Notes under the pieces: generated by a model | Told to the model about the DNA's origin: nothing | Databases searched by the model: none | What the model saw: the letters and a program-made list of their open reading frames with translations, nothing else | Position numbers and translations under genes: made by a program | DNA from: Flavobacterium microcysteis | Lineage (GTDB): Bacteria; Bacteroidota; Bacteroidia; Flavobacteriales; Flavobacteriaceae | Reading direction: 5' to 3' | DNA: 64,000 bases | Assembly: GCF_006385255.1 (NCBI RefSeq) | Contig: NZ_VFJE01000051.1 | Coordinates: 186,001 to 250,000, forward strand | Shown: positions 18,431-26,060 of the stretch, piece after piece | How positions within the stretch are numbered: position 1 is the first letter of the stretch | Layout: each line of letters begins with the position of its first letter

Positions 18431-18477
18431 ACCTCGTTTTTCTAAGTCATTTAAGACAAATTGTTATCAATAAATAA

Positions 18478-18512
18478 AAAGCCCGTCCAAAGAAAGAGAC
18501 GGGCTTTATTTT
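18478..18512 (+). terminator. Rho-independent terminator
   Basis: The stem AAAGCCCGTC (18478-18487) / GACGGGCTTT (18498-18507) is followed by a T-rich tract. It ends the RCC1 gene and, read the other way, the leftward amidase gene. Confidence 0.85.
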
Positions 18513-18543
18513 TACAGATTTTTTCACTCTAAATGGGAATCAA

Positions 18544-19500
18544 TTAACCATTGTCAGAATGTAACCAGACTACTTTTTGGGTTGGTTCATGTTGCTGGCC
18601 GATAATCTCACGGTAGAGATCGGGTCGTCGGGCGTTGATATAGCGATGTCCACCAGCCTGTATTAGTTTTTCGGGTATTAGTGTTGCAGTAACAAAACTA
18701 TCGTCAAAGGTTTGGCATTCGGCCAAAATATCCCCGAATGGGTCCAAAATCATAGAACAGCCATTTTTTAACTGATCGTCATCCATACCGATTGGGTTTG
18801 AGAAAATAACATAAACCGCATTGTCATAGGCTCGGGCCGGTAACCATTTCATGAGCCAACTGCGTCCTTTCATTCCGTCGAATTCCAGGCGTAGGGAAGT
18901 CCGATCGTTTTCACGGTTTTGCCAAAGCTGCGGGTCTACAAAACCTGCACCAGGTCTTGATGAAGGTGTACACATGGTTACGTGTGGCATAAAGATAATG
19001 TCAGCTCCCAATAATTTTGTGGCGCGTACATTTTCAATGACATTGTTATCATAACAGATCAAAATACCACATTTCCATCCTTTGAGTTCAAATAGGGTAT
19101 AGTTTTGTCCTGCTGTTAAGTGGGGATTGATAAAAGGGTGCAGTTTGCGGTGTTTTGCAATTAAGCCATTTTTGTCTACGCAGATATAAGGCTTATATAA
19201 ATTGTCGCTTTCATCCTTTTCAAACAAACCCGCAAGAATGATGATGTCATATTTGGCTGCTATAGCTATTAGCTGCCGGGTACTTTCTCCGTCGGGAACA
19301 AGTTCGGCGATAGCAAGCATTTGCTGTTTATCTAAATTTCGTGCAAAGGTATAACCTGTAATAGAGCATTCATGAAAGGCAATTACGTCAGCTCCCTGGG
19401 ATGCTGCCTCTTTTGCCAGTCGCTCGATGACAGCCAGATTATAGGCTTTATCCCCACTTTTATGCTCAAATTGTGCCGTTGCAATTTTTAATTTGTCCAT
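18544..19500 (-). CDS. Carbon-nitrogen hydrolase (nitrilase superfamily)
   Basis: 318 residues. The catalytic triad is visible: Glu44 in AFHECSITGY, Lys in AKHRKLHPF, and Cys in KCGILICYDNNVIENVR. The branch resembles aliphatic amidases and N-carbamoyl hydrolases more than true nitrilases; substrate unknown. The AraC gene 40 bp upstream on the same strand is its likely regulator. The C-terminal RPDLYREIIGQQHEPTQKVVW fits this group. Confidence 0.88.
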   Translation of the reverse strand: MDKLKIATAQFEHKSGDKAYNLAVIERLAKEAASQGADVIAFHECSITGYTFARNLDKQQMLAIAELVPDGESTRQLIAIAAKYDIIILAGLFEKDESDNLYKPYICVDKNGLIAKHRKLHPFINPHLTAGQNYTLFELKGWKCGILICYDNNVIENVRATKLLGADIIFMPHVTMCTPSSRPGAGFVDPQLWQNRENDRTSLRLEFDGMKGRSWLMKWLPARAYDNAVYVIFSNPIGMDDDQLKNGCSMILDPFGDILAECQTFDDSFVTATLIPEKLIQAGGHRYINARRPDLYREIIGQQHEPTQKVVWLHSDNG

Positions 19501-19540
19501 ATCTCTTTGATTGATCTACGACAAAACTAATCCAAGGGCG

Positions 19541-20380
19541 TTAGCTAAAATTGTACAAACCCGACATCTGATTAGGACCGTCCTTAAATTCCATAAAATT
19601 TACGGCGAGCTTATTTGTGCTGTTCAGATATTCAGTAGGTGTGATGCCTGTGTATTTTTTAAACGCTCTAATAAGATGCGACTGATCAAAATATCCCGAT
19701 TGATAGCAAATCGTGGTCAAATTGGTTTCGGCAGTTTTATGGCGAAGTAACTTTAAAAAGGAGTGGAGTTTAACGATACTACCAAATTTTTTAGGACTCA
19801 TTCCAACCTGCTCCGCAAATATTCTTTCCACATGTCGCTCGGTATAGCCGCTATAGTGGACAAGTTGTTCAACAGTCACTAAGCCTTTGTGGTAAGTAAT
19901 ATGTTGTAATATTGTGGAAAGTAAAGTAGGATTTAGAGACTTGCGTTGAATAGTTAATTCATAAAAGAAGCTATTTAATGCATTTACTTTTTCAGTTGGC
20001 TGTTTAAGATGCCGAAGGCTGTCGTAGAGCTTTTTTGCGGGCTGTCCAAACACATCCTGTGTAGCAACAATCTGTTCTTTTAATTCACGAGCAGATATAC
20101 CCAGTAACTTGTAGAGCCCATCCGGCTGGAATACAACAATAATAAAGGGTGTCTGTTCCGTCAAAACAAGATCCTGAAAATTACTGAACTGACCGTATAA
20201 AAATGAAGAGGGTAGATGTTGGCCGTCATTGGTTGTCAAATGAACTTGTTCAAGAAGAAATACAATTCCAGTATTGCCATCGGAAAATAGACGAAGTGTT
20301 TTATGCGGATCACCCACACTTTCCAGGAAAAGGTAGTGTTTGATGTATGGAGATAAGACTTCTGGCGGGAGAATCTGCAT
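19541..20380 (-). CDS. AraC family regulator with DUF6597-like N-terminus
   Basis: 279 residues. It opens MQILPPEVLSPYIKHYLFLE, the usual beginning of AraC proteins with a DUF6597-type sensor. The C-terminal HTH pair is VTVEQLVHYSGYTERHVERIFAEQVGMSPK and TTICYQSGYFDQSHLIRAFKKYTGITPTEY. It is transcribed toward, and probably controls, the amidase gene. Confidence 0.88.
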   Translation of the reverse strand: MQILPPEVLSPYIKHYLFLESVGDPHKTLRLFSDGNTGIVFLLEQVHLTTNDGQHLPSSFLYGQFSNFQDLVLTEQTPFIIVVFQPDGLYKLLGISARELKEQIVATQDVFGQPAKKLYDSLRHLKQPTEKVNALNSFFYELTIQRKSLNPTLLSTILQHITYHKGLVTVEQLVHYSGYTERHVERIFAEQVGMSPKKFGSIVKLHSFLKLLRHKTAETNLTTICYQSGYFDQSHLIRAFKKYTGITPTEYLNSTNKLAVNFMEFKDGPNQMSGLYNFS

Positions 20381-20463
20381 AATTTAATTCGTGAATTATA
20401 TTTCAAATGTAGATATTTCTCGTTGTGGTAGATTAAAATTAGTATAACTTTTGGAGACAGACT

Positions 20464-20491
20464 AGCTATTTCGCTAAACTATTGTTACCCG
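20464..20491 (-). repeat. Cassette-type repeat, right half only (degenerate)
   Basis: AGCTATTTCGCTAAACTATTG..ACCCG resembles the right arm of the complete repeats (AGCTATTACGCCAAACGGCTG..AGCGG at 21995). It lies just 3' of the gene at 20497, where the next gene units also have their repeat. The left half cannot be made out with confidence. Confidence 0.45.
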
Positions 20492-20496
20492 TAATG

Positions 20497-21087
20497 CTAC
20501 TTTTCAGAATCTAACTGTGCTTTTAAAAGCCTCAATAATTTATCGACTTTAACTAAGTATTTATCTTCAGCCATCTTTGGAATTTTTATATTATTTTCAT
20601 TATTATATTGATTTAATTCCTTAATATTTTTAAGTGTTGTAGGAAATGGCTGAATATGAATTGTTCCAGCACCAAACAACTCTGTTATAGCTAGCTCAAG
20701 TTCAGAATTTATTATATAACAAGTTTGAATTAAGCCGATTGTCTCAAATATTTCTTTCTGGTAAATAGATGTATCTCTCATCAAATTAGCAGCTCTGTCA
20801 AATTCTTTATTAGATTGTTCCAAATCCTTTTCGTCAGAAAGTAAATTAAATTTTGCATAGAAATATTCTGCCTGAAAACGTGTTCCTAGATGAAATATTA
20901 TCGACTGAATCCAAATATACTTGTAAGCGAGTAACCGTGAATAGGTAATTCGTCTGTTGTCATATTTCTTTTGATTTTTAAAAAGCTTAAAAGAATTACG
21001 GTATGAAAGAATACTTCCAATAAAAATTCCGAATAATGTAAAGAATGCTGGAATTAGTACTTTCAAGATATCGCTGTTAAATTGCAT
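20497..21087 (-). CDS. Orphan membrane-anchored protein, cassette unit 1
   Basis: 196 residues, no family recognised. One N-terminal transmembrane helix (VLIPAFFTLFGIFIGSILSYR) is followed by a basic stretch and a long helical, probably coiled-coil cytoplasmic region. It is a single gene flanked by cassette-type repeats, with no operon partner. Confidence 0.65.
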   Translation of the reverse strand: MQFNSDILKVLIPAFFTLFGIFIGSILSYRNSFKLFKNQKKYDNRRITYSRLLAYKYIWIQSIIFHLGTRFQAEYFYAKFNLLSDEKDLEQSNKEFDRAANLMRDTSIYQKEIFETIGLIQTCYIINSELELAITELFGAGTIHIQPFPTTLKNIKELNQYNNENNIKIPKMAEDKYLVKVDKLLRLLKAQLDSEK

Positions 21088-21113
21088 ATTGTTTGTTGTT
21101 TAGAAGATTGTCT

Positions 21114-21251
21114 ATCTCGCAAGGATTCCGCAGCTTGGCGTCAGTAGCGGTAAATTTAAAAAAAATATTCTGTGATGAAGAATTTCAAAAACCGTTAAAT
21201 TTTCGGACAAGCATATGACAGATATTGTACCAAACGGCTGTTAGCAGCTGT
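21114..21251 (-). repeat. attC-like imperfect inverted repeat 1 (138 bp)
   Basis: The left arm 21116-21150 (CCGCAGCTTGGCGTCAGTAG) pairs imperfectly with the right arm 21224-21250 (TACCAAACGGCTGTTAGCAG). It lies between the stop of the downstream-transcribed gene at 21254 and the start of the gene ending at 20497. Size, symmetry and position match the three repeats that follow. Confidence 0.65.
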
Positions 21252-21253
21252 AA

Positions 21254-21877
21254 CTATTTCTCAAAAATCGCTAAAAACTTTTGCGCAACTGGATCAAGTT
21301 CTTTTGTCAATCCGACATATATATTATCGAATCCTCTAACGACTAAAAAAATCGAAGCTGTCAAAATTGCAATATAAAATTCAGAAGTTAATAAATCACT
21401 TGGTTCAATAAAAATAACTTTATGCATAGCTATAAAAATGCCAACTGCCGCTTCACTTATACCATAAACACATCGAAATTTGAGTCTTACATAAAATAAT
21501 AGCAAACCCAAAATTAAGATTGAGAAGACGGTTATGAATGCCGACCAATTCCTCGAAATTGTTGGTGATTTTACATATAAGTATACATCATTGATTACAA
21601 CTCCAATAGAATAATATATTGGGCCCAACGCAACGATAAGTAATAATGCTATTATCAATTTTTTTGGGAAACTGAAATTTTTGGTTTTTTTAACTATAAA
21701 GAATAGAGCTATAAAAATTATTGAGTAAATAACTAAAATGATTTTTCCGCTATTCAATAAAAAATCAGATAATTTCCTATTTTGACTAGCATATATAATA
21801 CAAGAAAGCGCAAAAATTAGAGAAATAAAACGTCCGTGAGGGGAAAGTTTTAATTTAATTTTTATTTTGTCTTTCAT
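21254..21877 (-). CDS. Orphan polytopic membrane protein, cassette unit 2
   Basis: 207 residues, no family recognised. Five or six hydrophobic helices are seen, for example FISLIFALSCIIYAS, IILVIYSIIFIALFFIV, LIIALLLIVALGPIYY, TVFSILILGLLLFYV and FYIAILTASIFLVV. A short charged C-terminus (TKELDPVAQKFLAIFEK) follows. The stop codon abuts repeat 1. Not recognisably an immunity or toxin protein. Confidence 0.65.
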   Translation of the reverse strand: MKDKIKIKLKLSPHGRFISLIFALSCIIYASQNRKLSDFLLNSGKIILVIYSIIFIALFFIVKKTKNFSFPKKLIIALLLIVALGPIYYSIGVVINDVYLYVKSPTISRNWSAFITVFSILILGLLLFYVRLKFRCVYGISEAAVGIFIAMHKVIFIEPSDLLTSEFYIAILTASIFLVVRGFDNIYVGLTKELDPVAQKFLAIFEK

Positions 21878-21896
21878 TGTAAAGTCTACTTATTAT

Positions 21897-22026
21897 ATCT
21901 GCTAACGTTCTGCCGCTTGGCGTATTAACGGCAAGTTAAAGAAAAATGTAATAAGAAATAGTAAAGCTTTGAATATTTTCCCAAAAAGACAAACTAGCTA
22001 TTACGCCAAACGGCTGCTAGCGGTAG
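21897..22026 (-). repeat. attC-like imperfect inverted repeat 2 (130 bp)
   Basis: The clearest copy. The left arm GCTAACGTTCTGCCGCTTGG (21901 on) pairs with the right arm ending CGCCAAACGGCTGCTAGC (22004-22021): GCCGCTTGGCGTA against GCCGTTTGGCGTA differs at one position, with an asymmetric bulge before it. The last codons and stop of the next gene (22001) lie inside the right arm. Confidence 0.75.
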
Positions 22027-22750
22027 TTTTTTTCTCTTTGTATATAGTTTTTATAAAATAAACACTTGTTACTTTTTCATAATAAAAGATGAATTTTAAA
22101 TTATATTTTGAATCAAGATTCATAAAGACCATACAAGTTTCTCCTTTCTTATCAAAAGTACCAACCTCAGTGAAAAACGCTTTTGTGATTAAATATATAA
22201 CGTGTTCTGGGTTTATGACATCATTTATATCTGTTCCTGTAGAAAGAGGTTTTCCATTCATGCTAAAGTGCTTTAAAGCATGAAACAAACCACCAGTAAA
22301 AGTCCATTTTCTTTTTTTTCGAGGGATTTTGTCAATTTTTCTATACAAGTCTAATCTTAAAATTTTATTTTCTTCTCCGTCATCTAAATTATCATAAACC
22401 CAAATGAAATTTTCATTGCCATAAATTCTAATTGCATCTTTGAGCCTAGAATGTAAAAATCTAGTTTTATTTAATGCATGAACAACGCTTACTGCATTTC
22501 CATTTCCAAAGTTTTTAGGGAATTGCCTTTTTGCTTCAAATAAAACTTCTTCTATAATACCAAGAAAAATATTTGTTCCAGCATAATAGAAATCTTGATT
22601 GTCAATAGATACTTTTCTATAGTTTTGAATTGGGAAAGTAACTTTTGCATAATTCTTATCTTCCTTTTTCATTAAAGCAAGTGAAATTTTCTTAGCTCTT
22701 ACTTGTAATCTTTTATACTCTTCTGGTTCAATAAGTTTTCTTTGGATCAT
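22001..22750 (-). CDS. Orphan soluble protein, cassette unit 3
   Basis: 249 residues, no family recognised; rich in Lys, Phe and Tyr, with no signal peptide or membrane helix. The C-terminal third (HVIYLITKAFFTEVGTFDKKG .. LKFIFYYEKVTSVYFIKTIY) is strand-rich and could be a small enzymatic or toxin-like fold, but this is not established. Its final residues and stop codon are encoded by the right arm of repeat 2, so the repeat defines the protein's end. Confidence 0.6.
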   Translation of the reverse strand: MIQRKLIEPEEYKRLQVRAKKISLALMKKEDKNYAKVTFPIQNYRKVSIDNQDFYYAGTNIFLGIIEEVLFEAKRQFPKNFGNGNAVSVVHALNKTRFLHSRLKDAIRIYGNENFIWVYDNLDDGEENKILRLDLYRKIDKIPRKKRKWTFTGGLFHALKHFSMNGKPLSTGTDINDVINPEHVIYLITKAFFTEVGTFDKKGETCMVFMNLDSKYNLKFIFYYEKVTSVYFIKTIYKEKKTTASSRLA

Positions 22751-22786
22751 TCTATTTTCTTTTTTGCAGAGGCGTGAATAAAATTA

Positions 22787-22924
22787 TCGCTAATGTTTCG
22801 TTGCTTTACGCAGTTGCGATGCCAGCGGAAAATTTATTTCTGTTAAAGATAAAGTTTTTTCGTGAAGAAAACGTCAAGGTAACTAAATAACCCAGCTATT
22901 GCGTGAAACCGCTGTTGGCGGTAG
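22787..22924 (-). repeat. attC-like imperfect inverted repeat 3 (138 bp)
   Basis: Left arm 22787-22828 (CGCTAATGTTTCGTTGCTTT then ACGCAGTTGCG), right arm 22892-22924 (CCAGCTATTGCGTGAAACCG then CTGTTGGCGGTAG). The arms pair as GCTTTACGCAGTTGC with GGTTTCACGCAATAGC. It lies between units 3 and 4. Confidence 0.65.
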
Positions 22925-22929
22925 TCTCT

Positions 22930-23814
22930 CTACATAAAATTATTTACTCTTAATGGTAAGAAAATTTCTTGATGATTTTCTTCCATTTTTTTACCAACTT
23001 TAGCATTTATGTTCACAAAATAAATTCGATCTGCGAACTTTACCATTTGTCTCGAACCATTTGCTCGTACTGATAGTTTATCAATCATTTCTCGTGGAAT
23101 TTTACCTTTTAATTGCTTAAATTGTTTTTCTTCAAAATCAAATGTTGCAATATAAGTTTCGTCTTCAATATTAACTCCAGCCGACATCGTAAATTCATTT
23201 GGATCTAACTGCCCAATATGGAAAATTGGTACTTGAAGAAATATCATTTCTTCAAATTGGTCAAAACCTAAACGTTTTAAATGCAAGCCAAAATCTTTTT
23301 TAATAATATTTTCAGAATTTTTAAAAATGTTTTCAGGACTTAGAAATTCTTTAATTTGTGACCAATAACCAGGAATCGCCCTAATTGGAAAATGTAAGAG
23401 CGGTTCATTTTTACTTATGTTGTAAAGAGTGAAATAGACACCATTACATAATACAAAATAATTTACTCGAACTTCACTGTGTATAGCATAAGAGTAAGCT
23501 TGTTCGACATGAATTGAATTTATTGTTGATTCAGAAGGAGATTTAGCATCTAAAATCCAACCAGGTTTTCCATTTATTTCAAATATATAATCGGGAATTA
23601 TATAGATTTTTTTTCTTTGCGAACCAATCGAAACATATGGATGGGTTAAATTTCTACTACGAATTATTTGATAAGGTTGGCTTGCTGAATATCCTAAGTT
23701 TTGAATAATTGGTACGATAATTTCTTCTCTTACAGAATCTTCTTTAAAATCTGGATGATTCAATAAGTCAAAATTGAAATTTTCTAAAACATTGAATAAA
23801 GGTGTATATTCCAT
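22930..23814 (-). CDS. PD-(D/E)xK nuclease-like protein (HsdR N-terminal type), cassette unit 4
   Basis: 294 residues. The segment SVREEIIVPIIQNLGYSASQ, then IIPDYIFEINGKPGWILDAKSP (D..DAK = D-x-n-(D/E)xK), then EQAYSYAIHSEVRVNYFVLCNG is the HSDR_N_2 nuclease fold found at the N-terminus of type I restriction subunits. No helicase or methylase follows, so it stands alone. A stand-alone restriction-type nuclease or defence protein is inferred. Confidence 0.75.
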   Translation of the reverse strand: MEYTPLFNVLENFNFDLLNHPDFKEDSVREEIIVPIIQNLGYSASQPYQIIRSRNLTHPYVSIGSQRKKIYIIPDYIFEINGKPGWILDAKSPSESTINSIHVEQAYSYAIHSEVRVNYFVLCNGVYFTLYNISKNEPLLHFPIRAIPGYWSQIKEFLSPENIFKNSENIIKKDFGLHLKRLGFDQFEEMIFLQVPIFHIGQLDPNEFTMSAGVNIEDETYIATFDFEEKQFKQLKGKIPREMIDKLSVRANGSRQMVKFADRIYFVNINAKVGKKMEENHQEIFLPLRVNNFM

Positions 23815-23837
23815 TTTAAACGATTCATGTTAAAATT

Positions 23838-23982
23838 ACCGCCAACGTGCTGCGGGCTTGGCAATAGTAGCGGAGCCAGCGGACTGACTGTTATCTAGCT
23901 AAGATAAGATTTTCTGCGGAAAATCAACAAGTGATTTAAGCAACAAATCAGCTATTTTGCCAAACCTCTGTTAGCTGCTGGC
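23838..23982 (-). repeat. attC-like imperfect inverted repeat 4 (145 bp)
   Basis: Left arm GCCAACGTGCTGCGGGCTTG (23841 on, continuing GCAATAGTAGCGG), right arm AGCTATTTTGCCAAACCTCT (from 23950, continuing GTTAGCTGC). GGCTTGGCAA pairs with TTGCCAAACC (one G-T). It shows AAC near the left end and GTTAG near the right end, as in integron attC cores, although the full RYYYAAC/GTTRRRY consensus is not met. Confidence 0.7.
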
Positions 23983-23986
23983 ATTA

Positions 23987-24820
23987 TTAATTTCCAATCT
24001 CTTTTTCAAAAAACAAATAATCAAAAACTTCAAAAATTTTGTGGCTTTCTCTTATTCCACCGCAACTATTATTTTCAAAACAAACGGTAGTTAATATACT
24101 ATTTTCTATTAACTTTTTTACAAAGTCTGAAGGTTTGCCGTAGTAGTGGTTTTCTGTTCTTTTATATTCTTCAAATTTCTTAATTAATATATCTTCGGGA
24201 ATTGCATAATTTTTATCAACGATAAAAGTAGAAAAACAGTCTAAGTCAAAATCAATAATAAAATCGTTCTCTCTTTCAAATTCGAATTTACCATTTCTTT
24301 TAATCCATCCCATATCTTTCCATAGTTGGCCATACTCTACGTCATTGGAATAATCTTCTAATGAGCCACGAAAATGTAATGCGTCCCAAACGCTTCCTAG
24401 ATTGTATACTCTTTTTTCTCCATAACTTTCTGTTTGATGTTTACTAGAAAACGAATATGATGCTTTTGAAGAATGAAATAAAAACACATTATTGATTAAC
24501 CCTAATTCCATGCCTGCTTTGACCCAATCATCATCTGAGGTTTTTAAATCAAACTCAGTGAAACTCCAAAACTCTCTTTCAGAAGGAGCTTCTAAATTAA
24601 ATTCGTTTATTTTCTTTAATGCTGCTGCTGATGGATTTAAAAAATCATCATGATCATCAAACATAAATAAATCAATTGGAAATGTTGCTAAACCGTTCAA
24701 TTTTAAAAAATAAAACACATTTAAAATTGTGCGATGATCTTCATAAATTACAACATCTGAATTATAAGTATGTTTTACATTTATGTTTGAGCGTTTTGAT
24801 AGGTCGTTAATATCTGGCAT
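23987..24820 (-). CDS. UPF0489-like protein (arginase-type fold), cassette unit 5
   Basis: 277 residues. VVIYEDHRTILNVFYF, then IDLFMFDDHDDFL, then DFIIDFDLDCFSTF are the landmarks of the UPF0489 family: an acidic/His metal-site pattern resembling arginase/deacetylase folds, with DHDD and DFDLD as likely metal ligands. Biochemical role unknown for the family. Single gene between repeats 4 and 5. Confidence 0.65.
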   Translation of the reverse strand: MPDINDLSKRSNINVKHTYNSDVVIYEDHRTILNVFYFLKLNGLATFPIDLFMFDDHDDFLNPSAAALKKINEFNLEAPSEREFWSFTEFDLKTSDDDWVKAGMELGLINNVFLFHSSKASYSFSSKHQTESYGEKRVYNLGSVWDALHFRGSLEDYSNDVEYGQLWKDMGWIKRNGKFEFERENDFIIDFDLDCFSTFIVDKNYAIPEDILIKKFEEYKRTENHYYGKPSDFVKKLIENSILTTVCFENNSCGGIRESHKIFEVFDYLFFEKEIGN

Positions 24821-24829
24821 ATTTTTTTA

Positions 24830-24870
24830 GCTAAATAGGTTAATGCTTGCTGTTATTGGCTGCCTAGCCT
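24830..24870 (-). repeat. Cassette-type repeat 5, partial
   Basis: TTAATGCTTGCTGTTATTGG followed by CTGCCTAGCC resembles one end of the complete repeats. It occupies the short gap between units 5 and 6 and overlaps the last codons of the HNH gene. Only half a repeat is recognisable. Confidence 0.35.
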
Positions 24871-25550
24871 GTTAAATCTCTTTTGGTTTTTCGAACAGTA
24901 TAAATGCTAATATCTCCTTTGGTTATTTTCGAGTGACAAGTTGGACAAAGCATTAATAAATTTTCTAAGTTATTGTTTTCTGGATTTTCATCGATGTGAT
25001 GAATTTCGAAATGCCCAACGTCTTCGTTAGGACAAAGTGGACATTTTGAGTTAATTTCTTTTTGGAGTAGAGCTTTGAATTTTGGAGCAATTGGGATTCG
25101 GCGTTTTTTTGTCTGAGGCTTTATATTTTTTTCGAATAAATACTTATTGAATTCAGCACATTCTGAGTAATGTTGAGTTTTTATTACTCTTGATTTTTCA
25201 TTTCTTCTTTCTCTGTCGTAGTCACCTGTTACGCAAGCTGTGTCAGGAAATATGGAATTACTACTATCAAACAAATTAACTTCTGGACACATGTGCGTGA
25301 CATAGAAACTTTCTCTTCCACCAATCCATTCTGTCGGTTCACCTTGAAAGTCAATTTTGTTTTTAAGATAGTCATTGGGTAGCGTTCCGTCTTCCATTAA
25401 AGCTTCAGCAATATTTTTACTGCCACTATATCTAGCATAATCAGAATTAAAGTAAATTGTACAAGCTCGTCTTGCACAATAGTTGAGAATTGGGCATCTT
25501 AATGGTAACGAATTCTGTTTTCCAATTTCAAAATATTCTTGTCGATTCAT
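24864..25550 (-). CDS. HNH endonuclease, cassette unit 6
   Basis: The start is set at 25550 (MNRQEYFEIGKQNSLPLRC). The frame stays open to 25811, but that extension translates a dispersed repeat and overlaps a divergent gene. 228 residues. The C-terminal HNH core is CPLCPNEDVGHFEIHHIDENPENNNLENLLMLCPTCHSKI: two CxxC zinc pairs and HH..N. The N-terminal half has several Cys (CPILNYCARRAC) and may bind another metal. Likely a DNA-cleaving defence or mobile-element nuclease. It is the promoter-proximal gene of the array. Confidence 0.82.
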   Translation of the reverse strand: MNRQEYFEIGKQNSLPLRCPILNYCARRACTIYFNSDYARYSGSKNIAEALMEDGTLPNDYLKNKIDFQGEPTEWIGGRESFYVTHMCPEVNLFDSSNSIFPDTACVTGDYDRERRNEKSRVIKTQHYSECAEFNKYLFEKNIKPQTKKRRIPIAPKFKALLQKEINSKCPLCPNEDVGHFEIHHIDENPENNNLENLLMLCPTCHSKITKGDISIYTVRKTKRDLTG

Positions 25551-25568
25551 AGTTGGTTTGGATAGGTT

Positions 25569-25690
25569 GCCACTAACTTGTATATATGAGAAACAAACAT
25601 TCATAAATCCATTCAAAATGGATGTGTAAATATTATGTTTAGCTTCGAATATAAGAAATAATCCATATAAATCAAATTTTAGCTTCGTCA
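25569..25690. repeat. Dispersed repeat copy B at 5' edge of array
   Basis: Homologous to copy A at 14684 over about 85 bp, starting GCCACTAACTTGTATATATG and ending CTTCGAATATAAGAAA. Similarity runs on into ATAAATC of what is an intact hairpin at copy A and a decayed one here. It lies just upstream of the first gene of the array, so it may carry the array promoter or be the insertion target. Confidence 0.55.
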
Positions 25691-25754
25691 ACAAGGAAAT
25701 ATTCTTTCGGCAAATCATAAGTTTAAACAAACTCCATAAACTCCAAATGGGAGA

Positions 25755-26015
25755 ATGACTAAGAATTATGGTGTAGTTTATAAGAGAGTACATAGAAGCG
25801 AGGAGGGACATTATCAGCTATCTTCAGATAATGATTTTTATGCACCTTACGACATTAATGCGGAAAACATTATTGAAGTATGGGCTTATGCCGCAAGTAT
25901 CTCTACCCATGAATTTGAACCGGATGATCTGAGTCCGCAGACGATCAGGGAAATGTTTGGACGATTGAGAAATGAGATTATTGAGTTAAAGAGAAATAAA
26001 AAAGCCAGGCATTAA
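25755..26015 (+). CDS. Small protein of unknown function
   Basis: 86 residues, acidic in the middle, ending LRNEIIELKRNKKARH (helical, basic). GGGAGA just upstream is a modest ribosome-binding match. No family recognised. It is divergent from the cassette array, in the place where an integron would carry its integrase, but it is far too short and lacks any recombinase motif. A terminator overlaps its stop. Confidence 0.5.
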   Translation: MTKNYGVVYKRVHRSEEGHYQLSSDNDFYAPYDINAENIIEVWAYAASISTHEFEPDDLSPQTIREMFGRLRNEIIELKRNKKARH

Positions 26016-26027
26016 GATTGGCTTTTT
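25999..26027 (+). terminator. Terminator at end of 86-residue gene
   Basis: AAAAAGCCA (25999-26007) pairs with TGGCTTTTT (26019-26027). It overlaps the stop codon at 26013-26015 and separates this gene from the leftward nuclease pseudogene. Confidence 0.65.
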
Positions 26028-26060
26028 GTCTGGCTATATTTAATTCTAAAAAGACACTAA

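Noticed and set aside
20464..23982. CRISPR array
   Set aside because: The repeats are 130-145 bp imperfect inverted repeats separated by genes, not short identical direct repeats with uniform spacers, and no cas genes are present.
25551..25811. N-terminal extension of the HNH gene to 25811
   Set aside because: The added 87 residues translate dispersed repeat B and overlap the divergent 86-residue gene; the family-like start is at 25550.
25755..26015. 86-residue gene as the integrase of the cassette array
   Set aside because: Position is suggestive, but the protein is far too short and has no tyrosine or serine recombinase motif.
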